This document shows, in pieces, positions 1 to 8,613 of a stretch of 42,113 bases of DNA; position 1 is the stretch's first letter; every line of letters begins with the position of its first letter. Origin of the DNA: Butyrivibrio sp. Its GTDB lineage: Bacteria; Bacillota; Clostridia; Lachnospirales; Lachnospiraceae. The stretch spans positions 1 to 42,113 of the forward strand of contig JAFZQT010000033.1 of NCBI GenBank assembly GCA_017620235.1, given 5' to 3'. The notes below the pieces were generated by a model, which was given only the letters and a program-made list of their open reading frames with translations, was not told the origin of the DNA and did not search any database. The position numbers and the translations under genes were made by a program.

Positions 1-1296
1 AAAGAAGAGGCAGAGAAAGAAGCACTCAGATGTCTTAACTGTCCCAACCCTAAGTGCGTACAGGGATGCCCTGTATCAATCAATATTCCTGCATTTATCG
101 AGCAGGTTAAGCAGGGAAATGTTGAGGGTGCTTATCAGGAGATCAGCAAGGCAAGTGCACTTCCCGCTGTCTGCGGACGTGTATGTCCTCAGGAGAGCCA
201 GTGCGAAGGTCAGTGCGTAAGAGGAATTAAGGGCGATGCCGTTTCAATCGGTAAGCTTGAGAGATATGTAGCAGATACAGCAAGAGAGATGGGCATCAAG
301 CCCGAAGGCGCTAAGGAGAAGAAGGGCAAGAAAGTTGCCGTTATCGGATCAGGCCCTTCAGGTCTTACATGCGCAGGCGATCTTGCAAAGATGGGCTACG
401 ATGTAACTATTTTTGAAGCACTCCACGAGGCAGGCGGTGTTCTTGTATATGGTATTCCTGAGTTCCGTCTTCCTAAGGATGCAGTAGTTAAGAAAGAGAT
501 CGAGAACGTTAAGTCACTTGGCGTTAAGCTTGAGACAGACGTTGTTATCGGTAAGTCTGTTACTATAGACGACCTTATGGAGAAGGAAGGCTTCGAGGCT
601 GTATTCATCGGATCAGGTGCAGGACTTCCCAGATTCATGAACATCCCCGGCGAGCAGGCTATGGGTGTATTCTCAGCTAACGAGTTCCTTACAAGAAGCA
701 ACCTCATGAAAGCTTTTGATGAGAATTCAAGAACACCTATCATGAGACCTAAAAAGTGCGTAGTTGTAGGTGGCGGTAACGTTGCTATGGACGCAGCTAG
801 AACAGCACTTCGTCTCGGTTCAGAGGTTCACGTTGTATATCGTCGTGGTGAGGAAGAGCTTCCTGCACGTAAGGAAGAAGTACATCACGCTAAGGAAGAG
901 GGAATCATTTTCGATCTTCTTTGCAATCCTGTTGAGATCCACGCTGATGAGAACGGATGGGTTAAAGGAATCACATGTATCAGAATGGAGCTCGGTGAGC
1001 CTGATGAGTCAGGAAGAAGAAGCCCTGTTGAGGTTCCCGGTTCTGAGTTCGAGATCGAGTGTGATGCAGTTATCATGTCTCTTGGAACATCACCTAACCC
1101 TCTTATCTCTTCAACAACAGAGGGACTTGATATCAACAAGAGAAAATGTATCGTTGCTGAAGACAACGGACAGACATCTAAGCCCGGTGTATTTGCAGGT
1201 GGAGACGCCGTTACAGGTGCCGCTACAGTTATTCTTGCCATGGGTGCAGGAAAGGCTGCTGCAAAGGGTATTGATGAGTATCTTCAGAATAAATAA
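1..1296 (+). CDS. gltA: Glutamate synthase small subunit / NfnB-like NADPH flavoprotein (5' partial)
   Basis: The reading frame is open from base 1, so the true start lies upstream; 431 codons are visible and probably only about 30-40 are missing. The fragment begins with a ferredoxin-like cysteine region: C11, C14, C19, C23 (CX2CX4CX3CP), then a second group near residues 58-71 (CX3CX5CX3C). Next comes an FAD-binding GSGPSG motif and, about 145 residues later, an NADPH-binding VGGGNVAMD motif. This is the layout of the glutamate synthase beta subunit family. In clostridia the family includes homotetrameric GltA and the NfnB subunit of the NADH-dependent ferredoxin:NADP oxidoreductase. Which one this is depends on whether the upstream neighbour is an NfnA-like subunit, which is outside the window. 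It is probably the last gene of its unit, since a strong terminator follows. Confidence 0.9.
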   Translation, partial: KEEAEKEALRCLNCPNPKCVQGCPVSINIPAFIEQVKQGNVEGAYQEISKASALPAVCGRVCPQESQCEGQCVRGIKGDAVSIGKLERYVADTAREMGIKPEGAKEKKGKKVAVIGSGPSGLTCAGDLAKMGYDVTIFEALHEAGGVLVYGIPEFRLPKDAVVKKEIENVKSLGVKLETDVVIGKSVTIDDLMEKEGFEAVFIGSGAGLPRFMNIPGEQAMGVFSANEFLTRSNLMKAFDENSRTPIMRPKKCVVVGGGNVAMDAARTALRLGSEVHVVYRRGEEELPARKEEVHHAKEEGIIFDLLCNPVEIHADENGWVKGITCIRMELGEPDESGRRSPVEVPGSEFEIECDAVIMSLGTSPNPLISSTTEGLDINKRKCIVAEDNGQTSKPGVFAGGDAVTGAATVILAMGAGKAAAKGIDEYLQNK

Positions 1297-1323
1297 TTTA
1301 TACTGATAATTCTTGATATGACG

Positions 1324-1353
1324 CCGTCACCCGTTTATCGGGTGACGGTTGTT
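1324..1353 (+). terminator. Intrinsic terminator after gltA
   Basis: A perfect 10-bp stem (1324-1333 with 1339-1348) with a five-base loop is followed by a short T-rich run. It lies 27 bases after the gltA stop and before ruvA, separating the two transcription units. Confidence 0.8.
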
Positions 1354-1384
1354 AATCTATAAATTCACGGAAAGAACAGATAAT

Positions 1385-2005
1385 ATGGTTGCTTATGTAA
1401 ATGGTATTCTTGAGAGCATCGAAGAGGGGAATGCTGTTGTAGACGTTAACGGCATAGGAATAAACGTTAATATTTCCGGTTCTACCATGGACAGAATGCC
1501 CGGAATTGGCGAGGTTGTAAAGCTTTACACATATACAAACGTCAAAGAGGATGCGTTTACACTTTTTGGTTTCCTTTCCAGAGATGAGCTGGGTCTTTTT
1601 AAACTTCTGATAACAGTAAACGGAATAGGTCCTAAGGGCGGACTTGCGATATTGTCCGTTATGTCGCCTGATGATCTTCGCTTTGCGATTATGGCAGGGG
1701 ACAGTGCGTCAATAGCAAAGGCTCCCGGAATAGGCAAAAAAACTGCCGAGAGAATCACTCTTGAGCTCAAAGACAAGATCAAAGTGACTGAGGATTCCTT
1801 GCTTTCACAGGGAGGCGTTTCATCGGAAGACGATCTTTCGGATGGAAACTCACTTGCAAAAGACGAGGCGGTTGCTGCACTTGTGGCTCTCGGATATAAT
1901 CAGTCGGATGCCGTCAGAGCGGTTCGAAAAGTTCTAAGCAGTGATAAGGCTGCCGATGCAGATACGGAAGATTTGCTGAAACTAGCTCTTAAGGAGATGT
2001 TTTAA
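1385..2005 (+). CDS. ruvA: Holliday junction branch migration protein RuvA
   Basis: This 206-residue protein matches the usual RuvA length of about 200. RuvA binds Holliday junctions as a tetramer and loads the RuvB motor. The N-terminal OB-fold (starting MVAYVNGILESI), two helix-hairpin-helix segments (VNGIGPKGGLAIL and APGIGKKTAERI) and a C-terminal RuvB-contacting domain ending in ALKEMF are all visible. The ATG at 1385 is chosen because it begins at the conserved family N-terminus and follows GGAAAG; an in-frame TTG at 1349 falls in the terminator and is unlikely. ruvB follows after 6 bases, the standard ruvAB arrangement. Confidence 0.95.
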   Translation: MVAYVNGILESIEEGNAVVDVNGIGINVNISGSTMDRMPGIGEVVKLYTYTNVKEDAFTLFGFLSRDELGLFKLLITVNGIGPKGGLAILSVMSPDDLRFAIMAGDSASIAKAPGIGKKTAERITLELKDKIKVTEDSLLSQGGVSSEDDLSDGNSLAKDEAVAALVALGYNQSDAVRAVRKVLSSDKAADADTEDLLKLALKEMF

Positions 2006-2011
2006 ACAGCC

Positions 2012-3043
2012 ATGGAAAAGAAAAAGATCGTAACAAATGCCAGAGGAATAGATCCGGAAGTCAATTTTGAAGATATCAAGATTGAAGGTTCGCTTCGTCC
2101 TCAGAGCCTTGATACTTATATAGGTCAAAAGAAGATAAAGGAAAGCCTTAAGATTTATATTGAGGCTGCCAAGAAAAGAGGAGATTGCCTCGATCACCTT
2201 CTTTTTTATGGGCCACCCGGACTTGGTAAGACCACTCTTGCGGGTATTATCGCAAATGAGATGGGCGTTCACATCAAGATCACGAGCGGACCGGCTATTG
2301 AAAAGCCCGGTGATATGGCGGCTATATTAAACAATCTTCAGGAAGGTGACATTCTTTTTGTAGATGAGATACATCGTCTTAACAGGCAGGTTGAGGAAGT
2401 TCTTTATCCTGCTATGGAGGACTATGCTATTGATATCATGATTGGAAAAGGACCTACAGCAAGGTCTATAAGGCTTGATCTTCCTCACTTTACGCTTATC
2501 GGAGCGACAACCAGAGCGGGTATGCTCTCGGCGCCTTTGAGAGACAGATTCGGTATGATACACAGAATGGAGTTCTACGATGTTGAAGAGCTCTGCAGTA
2601 TCATCGTACAGTCTGCGAAAGTGCTCGATGTCGAGGTTGACAAGGGCGGCGCCGTTGAGATGGCGAGAAGAAGCAGAGGAACGCCGAGACTTGCAAACAG
2701 AATACTTAAGCGCGTGAGAGATTTCGCGCAGGTTAAGTTTGACGGAAAGATTACGGGAGAGGTCGCAATGACTGCTCTAGATCTTATGGATGTCGACAAG
2801 ATGGGACTTGACCATACGGACAGAAATCTTCTTTTTACCATGATAAACAAATTTGCGGGAAAACCGGTCGGACTCGATACTTTGGCGGCTGCCATAGGAG
2901 AGGATCCCGGAACCATCGAGGATGTTTATGAGCCGTATCTGATAAAGAACGGTTTTATCAATAGAACGCCTAGAGGGCGCGTGGTTACTGATATTGCGTA
3001 TGCTCATTTGGGACTTGAAAACCCCGGCGATACCGATATATAA
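2012..3043 (+). CDS. ruvB: Holliday junction branch migration ATPase RuvB
   Basis: At 343 residues this is a full-length RuvB, the AAA+ hexameric motor that pulls DNA through the RuvA-bound Holliday junction. Walker A is GPPGLGKTT (67-75) and Walker B with sensor residues is DEIHRL (118-123). The [18 protein letters not shown] stretch with its arginine finger and the C-terminal winged helix ([11 protein letters not shown]) are present. The start lies 6 bases after the ruvA stop; an AAGGAG sits inside the end of ruvA at a rather long spacing of 15 bases. It is expected to be cotranscribed with ruvA. Confidence 0.96.
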   Translation: MEKKKIVTNARGIDPEVNFEDIKIEGSLRPQSLDTYIGQKKIKESLKIYIEAAKKRGDCLDHLLFYGPPGLGKTTLAGIIANEMGVHIKITSGPAIEKPGDMAAILNNLQEGDILFVDEIHRLNRQVEEVLYPAMEDYAIDIMIGKGPTARSIRLDLPHFTLIGATTRAGMLSAPLRDRFGMIHRMEFYDVEELCSIIVQSAKVLDVEVDKGGAVEMARRSRGTPRLANRILKRVRDFAQVKFDGKITGEVAMTALDLMDVDKMGLDHTDRNLLFTMINKFAGKPVGLDTLAAAIGEDPGTIEDVYEPYLIKNGFINRTPRGRVVTDIAYAHLGLENPGDTDI

Positions 3044-3095
3044 TTTAAAAGTACAAATTTGCTTATTGGTTTATTTTTTATGCAGGGAGAAAAGT

Positions 3096-3503
3096 ATGGC
3101 TTCTAAAACGGATACTGAGGTAATTATCGGGGGAAAAGTATTCACCTTAAGCGGCTATGAAGGCGAAGAGTATCTCCAGAAGGTAGCTTCATACATTAAC
3201 AATAAGATTTCGGAATACAACAAAATAGACAGCTTCAAGAGACAGCCGATAGATACACAGAATGTTTTGTTGCAGCTTAATATTGCAGATGACTATTTTA
3301 AGTTAAAGAAGCAGATAGAACTTATGGAAGAGCAGCTTACCGAGAAGGAAAAGGAGCTCTATGATCTCAAGCATGAGCTTATCGCAACACAGATAAAGCT
3401 TGAGAATACCGAGAAGAACAGTAAGAGCCTTCAGAGTAAACTCGATGAATCTTCCAAAAAGATTATTCAGTTAGAAACACAGGTTAAAGATAAAAAAAGG
3501 TGA
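3096..3503 (+). CDS. zapA: ZapA-family cell division protein
   Basis: This 135-residue protein has the ZapA N-terminal globular domain (EVIIGGKVFTLSG, then EEYLQKVASYINNKI) followed from about residue 70 by a long, highly charged coiled coil. ZapA binds and bundles FtsZ filaments at the division site. The ATG at 3096 is preceded by AGGGAG with good spacing and begins at the family N-terminus. A longer frame from 2994 overlaps ruvB and is not credible. A ZapA followed by a U32 peptidase is, to my recollection, a common pairing in clostridia. Confidence 0.85.
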   Translation: MASKTDTEVIIGGKVFTLSGYEGEEYLQKVASYINNKISEYNKIDSFKRQPIDTQNVLLQLNIADDYFKLKKQIELMEEQLTEKEKELYDLKHELIATQIKLENTEKNSKSLQSKLDESSKKIIQLETQVKDKKR

Positions 3504-3511
3504 TATTTTGG

Positions 3512-3534
3512 GGCTGTCTTTCGAGACAGCCTTT
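3512..3534 (+). terminator. TTCG-capped stem-loop between zapA and the U32 gene
   Basis: A perfect 8-bp stem (3512-3519 with 3524-3531) is capped by a TTCG tetraloop and followed by TTT then mixed AT. It starts 9 bases after the zapA stop and ends 16 bases before the ATG of the next gene. It could be a weak terminator, an mRNA 3'-end stabiliser or an attenuator; the T tract is poor. Confidence 0.5.
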
Positions 3535-3546
3535 AATTATATAATT

Positions 3547-5793
3547 ATGAAAAAAGTCGAACTTTTGGCTCCCGCCGGGGGCTATGAAACAATGGTAGGC
3601 GCCTTTAATGCGGGCGCAGATGCCGTTTATCTTGGTGGTTCTAAGTTCGGAGCAAGAGCGTATGCGGACAATTTCGACGAGGCTCAGGTTCTGGACGCTA
3701 TTTCCTATGCCCATTTACATCACAAAAAAATATATATGACAGTCAACACTCTCGTAAAAGAGCGTGAGTTCTCGGAAGTTTACGACTTTATGTTGCCTTA
3801 TGCCGAGAAGAATCTTGACGGTGTTATCGTTCAGGATCTTGGTGTGATGAAGTTTTTGCGCGATGAATTTCCGAATGTCGAGATTCATGCGAGCACGCAG
3901 CAGACGGTTACGGGTGTTTACGGTGCTAAGCTCCTAAAGGACCTTGGATGTTGCAGAGTCGTTCCCGCGAGAGAGTTAAGCCTCCCTGAGATGCAGGCAA
4001 TCCGCGAAAAAGCTGATATTGAAGTTGAGGCATTTATTCACGGAGCTATGTGTTATTGCTACTCTGGAGCTTGTCTTTTCAGCAGTATGGTTGGAACAAG
4101 GAGCGGAAACAGAGGCCGCTGTGCGCAGCCGTGCAGACTTCCGTATAAGATGGCGGGTTCAAACGGCAAAGAGGAATATCCTATAAGTCTTAAGGATATG
4201 TGCACGATTGACTTAGTGCCCGAGCTTATCCGCGCAGGCATTGATTCTTTTAAGATCGAGGGAAGAATGAAAAAGCCTGAGTACGCAGCGGGCGTAACTT
4301 CTCTTTACAGAAAATACATCGATCTGTACTACAAAGAGCCTGATAAGGAACACAGGGTATCCAAAGAGGATATGGATATTTTGAAAGCTCTTTATCTTAG
4401 GACGGGAATAAGCGACGGATATTATCACAGGCACAACGGAAGAGAGATGGTAACTGTCTCGTCGCCTGCATATAACGGAACTTCGGAAGAAGTTTCTAAG
4501 AAGATAAAAGAAAAGTATCTCGGCTACGAGAAGAAGATAAAGTGTGATATTTATTGCGACCTTACGGTTGGAGATTCCGCAAAGCTCACGATGCTTCTTA
4601 AGGATGACAGCGGCGTTGTCTGCGAGGTCACGGGAAAAGAAGTTCAGGCGGCATCGAACAGGCCGATGGATGCGCAGAACATTGAAAAACAGCTAAGAAA
4701 GCTTGGAAATACGCCATTCGAGGCAGACGAAGTCGTCGTTACGATAAATGATAACGGCGAAGGAACGGGAATCTTTATTCCTGTGGGCGAACTTAATGAG
4801 TACAGGCGAAGTCTTTGCGAGAAGATGCTTGAGCTATTACTTGATTCGAGCAAGATTGAAAAGCAGGACAAAGCCGATAATGAAGCGGCTCAAGTTTCGT
4901 CACGTGTACAAAAAAGAAAAGCAGATATTCATGTTCTTGTAAGCAGTAAGAACCAGCTAAATGCGGTGCTTGGATATCTTGATGATAAAAAGATAGGCAG
5001 AATATATGTTGATTCAGACATGCTTCTTGGAGCAGAGAAAGACAGTGTGTCTAAGCTCCTTAAAGAGGCGAGAGATAAAGGCGTTGAGATCATCGCGGCA
5101 CTTCCTTATGTCACAAGGGAAGAGAAGAATGACGGAAGCGCTGATATATTGAATCTGATAAATATATGTTTGGAATTTGATATAAGCGGTATACTTGTCA
5201 GAAACCTTGAGCAATTGGGGTATTTGAGAGATAATATTTATCTTGGGAAAGTAATCTGTGATTACGGAGTTTATGTGTGGAACGCAGAGAGTTACAAGCT
5301 CATTACGGAGTGCGCTAAGGGCGGCTTTAGTGTCGATGAGATTTCCGTTCCGTACGAACTTACTATTCATGAGGCAAAAGATGTTACCGTGGCAGTTAAG
5401 TCGATAAGCGATGTTCCTGTTACGTACAATCTTTACGGTCATGTTCCCATGATGATAAGCGCCGGCTGCGTTAAGAAGACTACAGATAAATGCAGCGGCA
5501 AAAACGGAAGCGTTCATAGCGAGAAAATGCATATGATCGACAGGATGGGGAATGACATAACAGTTACCACAAATTGCAGGAACTGCTACAATGTCATATG
5601 GAATACAGATCCGACAGTTCTTTTTGGAAAAAAGAAATCAATAGATGATATGGGCATCTTTGATCATTACAGGCTTGATTTTACAATTGAAAATGAGAAT
5701 GATACGAAGGATGTTCTTGAGAGCTTTATTCGTGATAAGGCTTTTGAGAAAAAGAACTATACCACGGGTCACTATAAACGCGGAGTAGAATGA
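3547..5793 (+). CDS. Peptidase U32 family protein (RlhA/YrrO-like)
   Basis: This 748-residue protein belongs to the U32 family. The signature runs from E161 to S179 (EAFIHGAMCYCYSGACLFS), followed by GNRGRCAQPCR, whose cysteines probably belong to the Fe-S/metal site known in this family. Members include collagenase-like proteins and the rRNA/tRNA hydroxylation factors RlhA and TrhP; the last role is the better supported one for bacteria. The length is almost twice that of short U32 proteins, because of a long C-terminal half like that of DUF3656-containing members. The ATG at 3547 fits the family N-terminus (MKKVELLAPAG) but has no clear ribosome binding site. A TTG at 3508 has a good AAGGTGAT upstream but would add 13 residues encoded by the hairpin. 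Confidence 0.85.
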   Translation: MKKVELLAPAGGYETMVGAFNAGADAVYLGGSKFGARAYADNFDEAQVLDAISYAHLHHKKIYMTVNTLVKEREFSEVYDFMLPYAEKNLDGVIVQDLGVMKFLRDEFPNVEIHASTQQTVTGVYGAKLLKDLGCCRVVPARELSLPEMQAIREKADIEVEAFIHGAMCYCYSGACLFSSMVGTRSGNRGRCAQPCRLPYKMAGSNGKEEYPISLKDMCTIDLVPELIRAGIDSFKIEGRMKKPEYAAGVTSLYRKYIDLYYKEPDKEHRVSKEDMDILKALYLRTGISDGYYHRHNGREMVTVSSPAYNGTSEEVSKKIKEKYLGYEKKIKCDIYCDLTVGDSAKLTMLLKDDSGVVCEVTGKEVQAASNRPMDAQNIEKQLRKLGNTPFEADEVVVTINDNGEGTGIFIPVGELNEYRRSLCEKMLELLLDSSKIEKQDKADNEAAQVSSRVQKRKADIHVLVSSKNQLNAVLGYLDDKKIGRIYVDSDMLLGAEKDSVSKLLKEARDKGVEIIAALPYVTREEKNDGSADILNLINICLEFDISGILVRNLEQLGYLRDNIYLGKVICDYGVYVWNAESYKLITECAKGGFSVDEISVPYELTIHEAKDVTVAVKSISDVPVTYNLYGHVPMMISAGCVKKTTDKCSGKNGSVHSEKMHMIDRMGNDITVTTNCRNCYNVIWNTDPTVLFGKKKSIDDMGIFDHYRLDFTIENENDTKDVLESFIRDKAFEKKNYTTGHYKRGVE

Positions 5794-5798
5794 TTTAA

Positions 5799-7190
5799 AT
5801 GAAACTTTATGTTACAGAGATAGCTAAATATGTGATCGCTCTTTTACTGTTCTTGTTTACTTCAGATTCTTTTGTTGCACTTACAAAACCGTATGAGAGT
5901 GACAGAAAGTTGTTATATACGAGACAGATTTTCTGTATGTTCGGAGTCCAGGTATCATGTTTTATACAGATAATGGCGCGAACAGGAAAAGTGTCTTATC
6001 TGTTCTTTTTTGCCTTTCAGATAGTTATATTTGCGTCGGTGATCATGCTTTTTTATCTTATTTATCCCGATGCAAATAAGGTTATCATAAACAATACGTG
6101 TATGCTTTTGATGATCGGAATCATCATGATAACCAGAATTTCTTATGAGAAGGCGATAAAGCAGTTTATTATTGTTGCGGCATCTTTTCTTATCGGCTTT
6201 TTTGTTCCGGAATTGATATTCAGGTTGAATGTCTTAAAGCGCTATGCATGGGCATTTGCTATAGCGGGAATTGTTGCGATAGGAATAGTTCTGGTTCTCG
6301 GAACAGCAACACACGGATCAAAGATTACGTATACGATTGCCGGAATTACTTTCCAGCCATCGGAGTTTACGAAGATTATATTCCTGTTCTTTTTGGCGGG
6401 GTCTCTGTTTAGAGAAAAAGAGTTTAAAGACCTTTTGAAGATCGCGGTAGTTGCGGCAGTGCATGTAGTTATCCTTGTTTTATCAAAAGACCTTGGAAGT
6501 GCGCTGTTGTTCTTCATGGTATTTCTTGCACTTGTATATATTGCAACGAACAATATCGGATATCTTATTATGGGACTTGGATTTGGCTCTGTTGCAAGTG
6601 TTATCGCATACGGGCTGTTTTCGCATATTCAGGTCAGAGTAAAAGCGTGGCTCGATCCTTTGGGAAATATTGAGGATGCGGGATATCAGCTGTCACAGTC
6701 GCTTTTTGGAATAAGCAGCGGCGGAGCTTTCGGACTTGGACTTTACGGAGGATCGCCTCAGTCGATTCCTTTCGTTGAGCAGGATTTCATTTTCTCAGCT
6801 ATCGCGGAGGAATTTGGAATTGTGTTTGCGGTTATAATGACGCTTATATGTGTGAGTACTTTTTTACATATGATGTACGAAGGATATGTGATGCACGATA
6901 AATACTACAGGCTGTTGGCGTGTGGTATAGGTATCTCATATATTTTCCAGACTTTTTTGACCATAGGAGGAGGTTCCAGATTCATTCCTCTTACGGGTGT
7001 TACACTTCCTCTTGTAAGTTACGGCGGATCGTCCGTAATGGTTACGGTTGTCATGATGATGATATTTGAAGGAATATGCCTTGTGCGGAATTTCGAGGAA
7101 GCGGAAGATTATATAAGGCACGACAGGGGAAGAGGAAGCAAGAGGGATTATTACGATGAGAGAGGCAAGAGATACGAGGAAGACTACTAG
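5799..7190 (+). CDS. FtsW/RodA/SpoVE-family peptidoglycan glycosyltransferase
   Basis: This 463-residue polytopic membrane protein has about ten to twelve hydrophobic helices and a charged C-terminal tail. SEDS-family markers are visible: FTKIIFLFFLAG, LSKDLGSALLFF (with the conserved Asp), and PLVSYGGSS (404-412). SEDS proteins polymerise lipid II with a partner class B penicillin-binding protein. Here the partner is the very next gene, which overlaps by 35 bases. Whether it serves elongation (RodA), division (FtsW) or sporulation (SpoVE) cannot be told from sequence; pairing with a PbpA-like transpeptidase is typical of clostridial and actinobacterial FtsW/RodA-PbpA pairs. Confidence 0.9.
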   Translation: MKLYVTEIAKYVIALLLFLFTSDSFVALTKPYESDRKLLYTRQIFCMFGVQVSCFIQIMARTGKVSYLFFFAFQIVIFASVIMLFYLIYPDANKVIINNTCMLLMIGIIMITRISYEKAIKQFIIVAASFLIGFFVPELIFRLNVLKRYAWAFAIAGIVAIGIVLVLGTATHGSKITYTIAGITFQPSEFTKIIFLFFLAGSLFREKEFKDLLKIAVVAAVHVVILVLSKDLGSALLFFMVFLALVYIATNNIGYLIMGLGFGSVASVIAYGLFSHIQVRVKAWLDPLGNIEDAGYQLSQSLFGISSGGAFGLGLYGGSPQSIPFVEQDFIFSAIAEEFGIVFAVIMTLICVSTFLHMMYEGYVMHDKYYRLLACGIGISYIFQTFLTIGGGSRFIPLTGVTLPLVSYGGSSVMVTVVMMMIFEGICLVRNFEEAEDYIRHDRGRGSKRDYYDERGKRYEEDY

Positions 7191-8613
7191 AAATACGCGT
7201 TCGTCGCGACCGACATCGATAATTATACTTTCGTTTATTTATTTGGTGTTGTTTGCGTCAATGCTTACGTATATCTCGTATAATTCTACAAAAAACAAAC
7301 AGAAATACATGAATAACAACTTCAATACCCGTCAGAAGATCTTGACGGCTCAGAATACGAGAGGCCAGATCTTTTCGAGAAGCGGTGATGTGCTTGCGTG
7401 CACAAAAACCGATAAAAAAGGTAAAGAAGTAAGAGAGTATCCTTACGGAAATGATTTTGCTCATGTTGTCGGCTATGCATCACACGGAAAAGCCGGTGTT
7501 GAGCTTATGTCCAATTATTATCTTATAAATTCAAGCATAGACCTTTCGGATAAGGCGAGATATGATTCCAAAAAGCAGAAGTATCCGGGAAATGATGTAA
7601 CGACAACGCTTTCTGTTGATCTGCAGAAAGTTTGCAGTAGTGCGATCCCTTCGCCCAGAAAGGGCGCGATAGTTGTTTCAAATCCCGAAACGGGAGAAAT
7701 TCTGGCGATGGTATCAAAGCCTGACTTTGATCCAAATACGATTTCGGAAGACTGGAAGGGTTATCTTGAAGAGGATTCAAGTGAAGCGACTCTTTTGAAC
7801 AGGGCAACGCAGGGACTTTATCCTCCGGGATCAACATTTAAGATCGTTACTTCACTTGCTTATCTTAGGGAACATCCAAAAGATTACAATGACTATGCTT
7901 TTACCTGTAAAGGTAAGGTTTCCGAGGGCGATAATACGATATCGTGTTATCATGGCGAAAAACATGGATCGCTTGATCTGTACAAGTCTTTTGCAAAGTC
8001 TTGTAACTCGTCATATGCTAATATCGGTTTGAATTATGTTAAGCAAAAGACATTTAATGATGTTTTGAAAGAGCTTATGTTTAACGGTAAGCTCCCTATA
8101 GATCTTGCTTATTCAAGAAGTAAGTCGAGAGTCAGGGATGAAATGAATAAAGGCGATATCATGCAGCTTGCGATCGGACAGGGAGCTACGACTGTTTCTC
8201 CCATGCATATGAACATGATAACTTCTGCGATCGCAAATGATGGAATACTTATGAAGCCTTATTTGGTTCAGGAGGTTAATTCTGCTGACGGCAAGGTTCT
8301 CGAGTCGTATCATCCGGAAGAGTACAAGAGGCTTATGAGCGAAGAAGAATCAAGGATTCTTACAGAGATGATGGTTCAGGTTGTTCAGAAGGGAACTGCG
8401 AGCAAATTAAAAGGCCGTTCCTACACTGCTGCAGGAAAGACCGGTTCTGCTGAGTTTAATTCATCTTTAACTGATTCACATGCGTGGTTTACGGGCTTTG
8501 CACCGGCTGACGATCCCGAGATCTGTGTTACGGTAATCGTCGAGGATGCGGGAAGCGGCGGTAGCTTTGCCGTACCTATCGCAAAAAGAGTTTTTGATGC
8601 ATATTTTGGATAA
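7156..8613 (+). CDS. Class B penicillin-binding protein (transpeptidase)
   Basis: This 485-residue PbpA-like transpeptidase cross-links peptidoglycan outside the membrane. A single N-terminal membrane anchor (about residues 22-43) precedes a short dimerisation region. The catalytic motifs are all present: STFK (226-229, nucleophile S226), SCN (282-284) and KTG (428-430). It lacks PASTA repeats. The ATG at 7156 lies inside the end of the SEDS gene and is preceded by AGAGGG, so the two are translationally coupled and probably form one glycan polymerase/transpeptidase pair. The stop codon abuts the stop codon of the convergent HD-GYP gene. Confidence 0.92.
   Translation: MREARDTRKTTRNTRSSRPTSIIILSFIYLVLFASMLTYISYNSTKNKQKYMNNNFNTRQKILTAQNTRGQIFSRSGDVLACTKTDKKGKEVREYPYGNDFAHVVGYASHGKAGVELMSNYYLINSSIDLSDKARYDSKKQKYPGNDVTTTLSVDLQKVCSSAIPSPRKGAIVVSNPETGEILAMVSKPDFDPNTISEDWKGYLEEDSSEATLLNRATQGLYPPGSTFKIVTSLAYLREHPKDYNDYAFTCKGKVSEGDNTISCYHGEKHGSLDLYKSFAKSCNSSYANIGLNYVKQKTFNDVLKELMFNGKLPIDLAYSRSKSRVRDEMNKGDIMQLAIGQGATTVSPMHMNMITSAIANDGILMKPYLVQEVNSADGKVLESYHPEEYKRLMSEEESRILTEMMVQVVQKGTASKLKGRSYTAAGKTGSAEFNSSLTDSHAWFTGFAPADDPEICVTVIVEDAGSGGSFAVPIAKRVFDAYFG

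Noticed and set aside
770-1306. Second plus-strand frame inside the glutamate synthase gene
   Set aside because: Out of frame with a clear FAD/NADPH-binding protein and with no family features.
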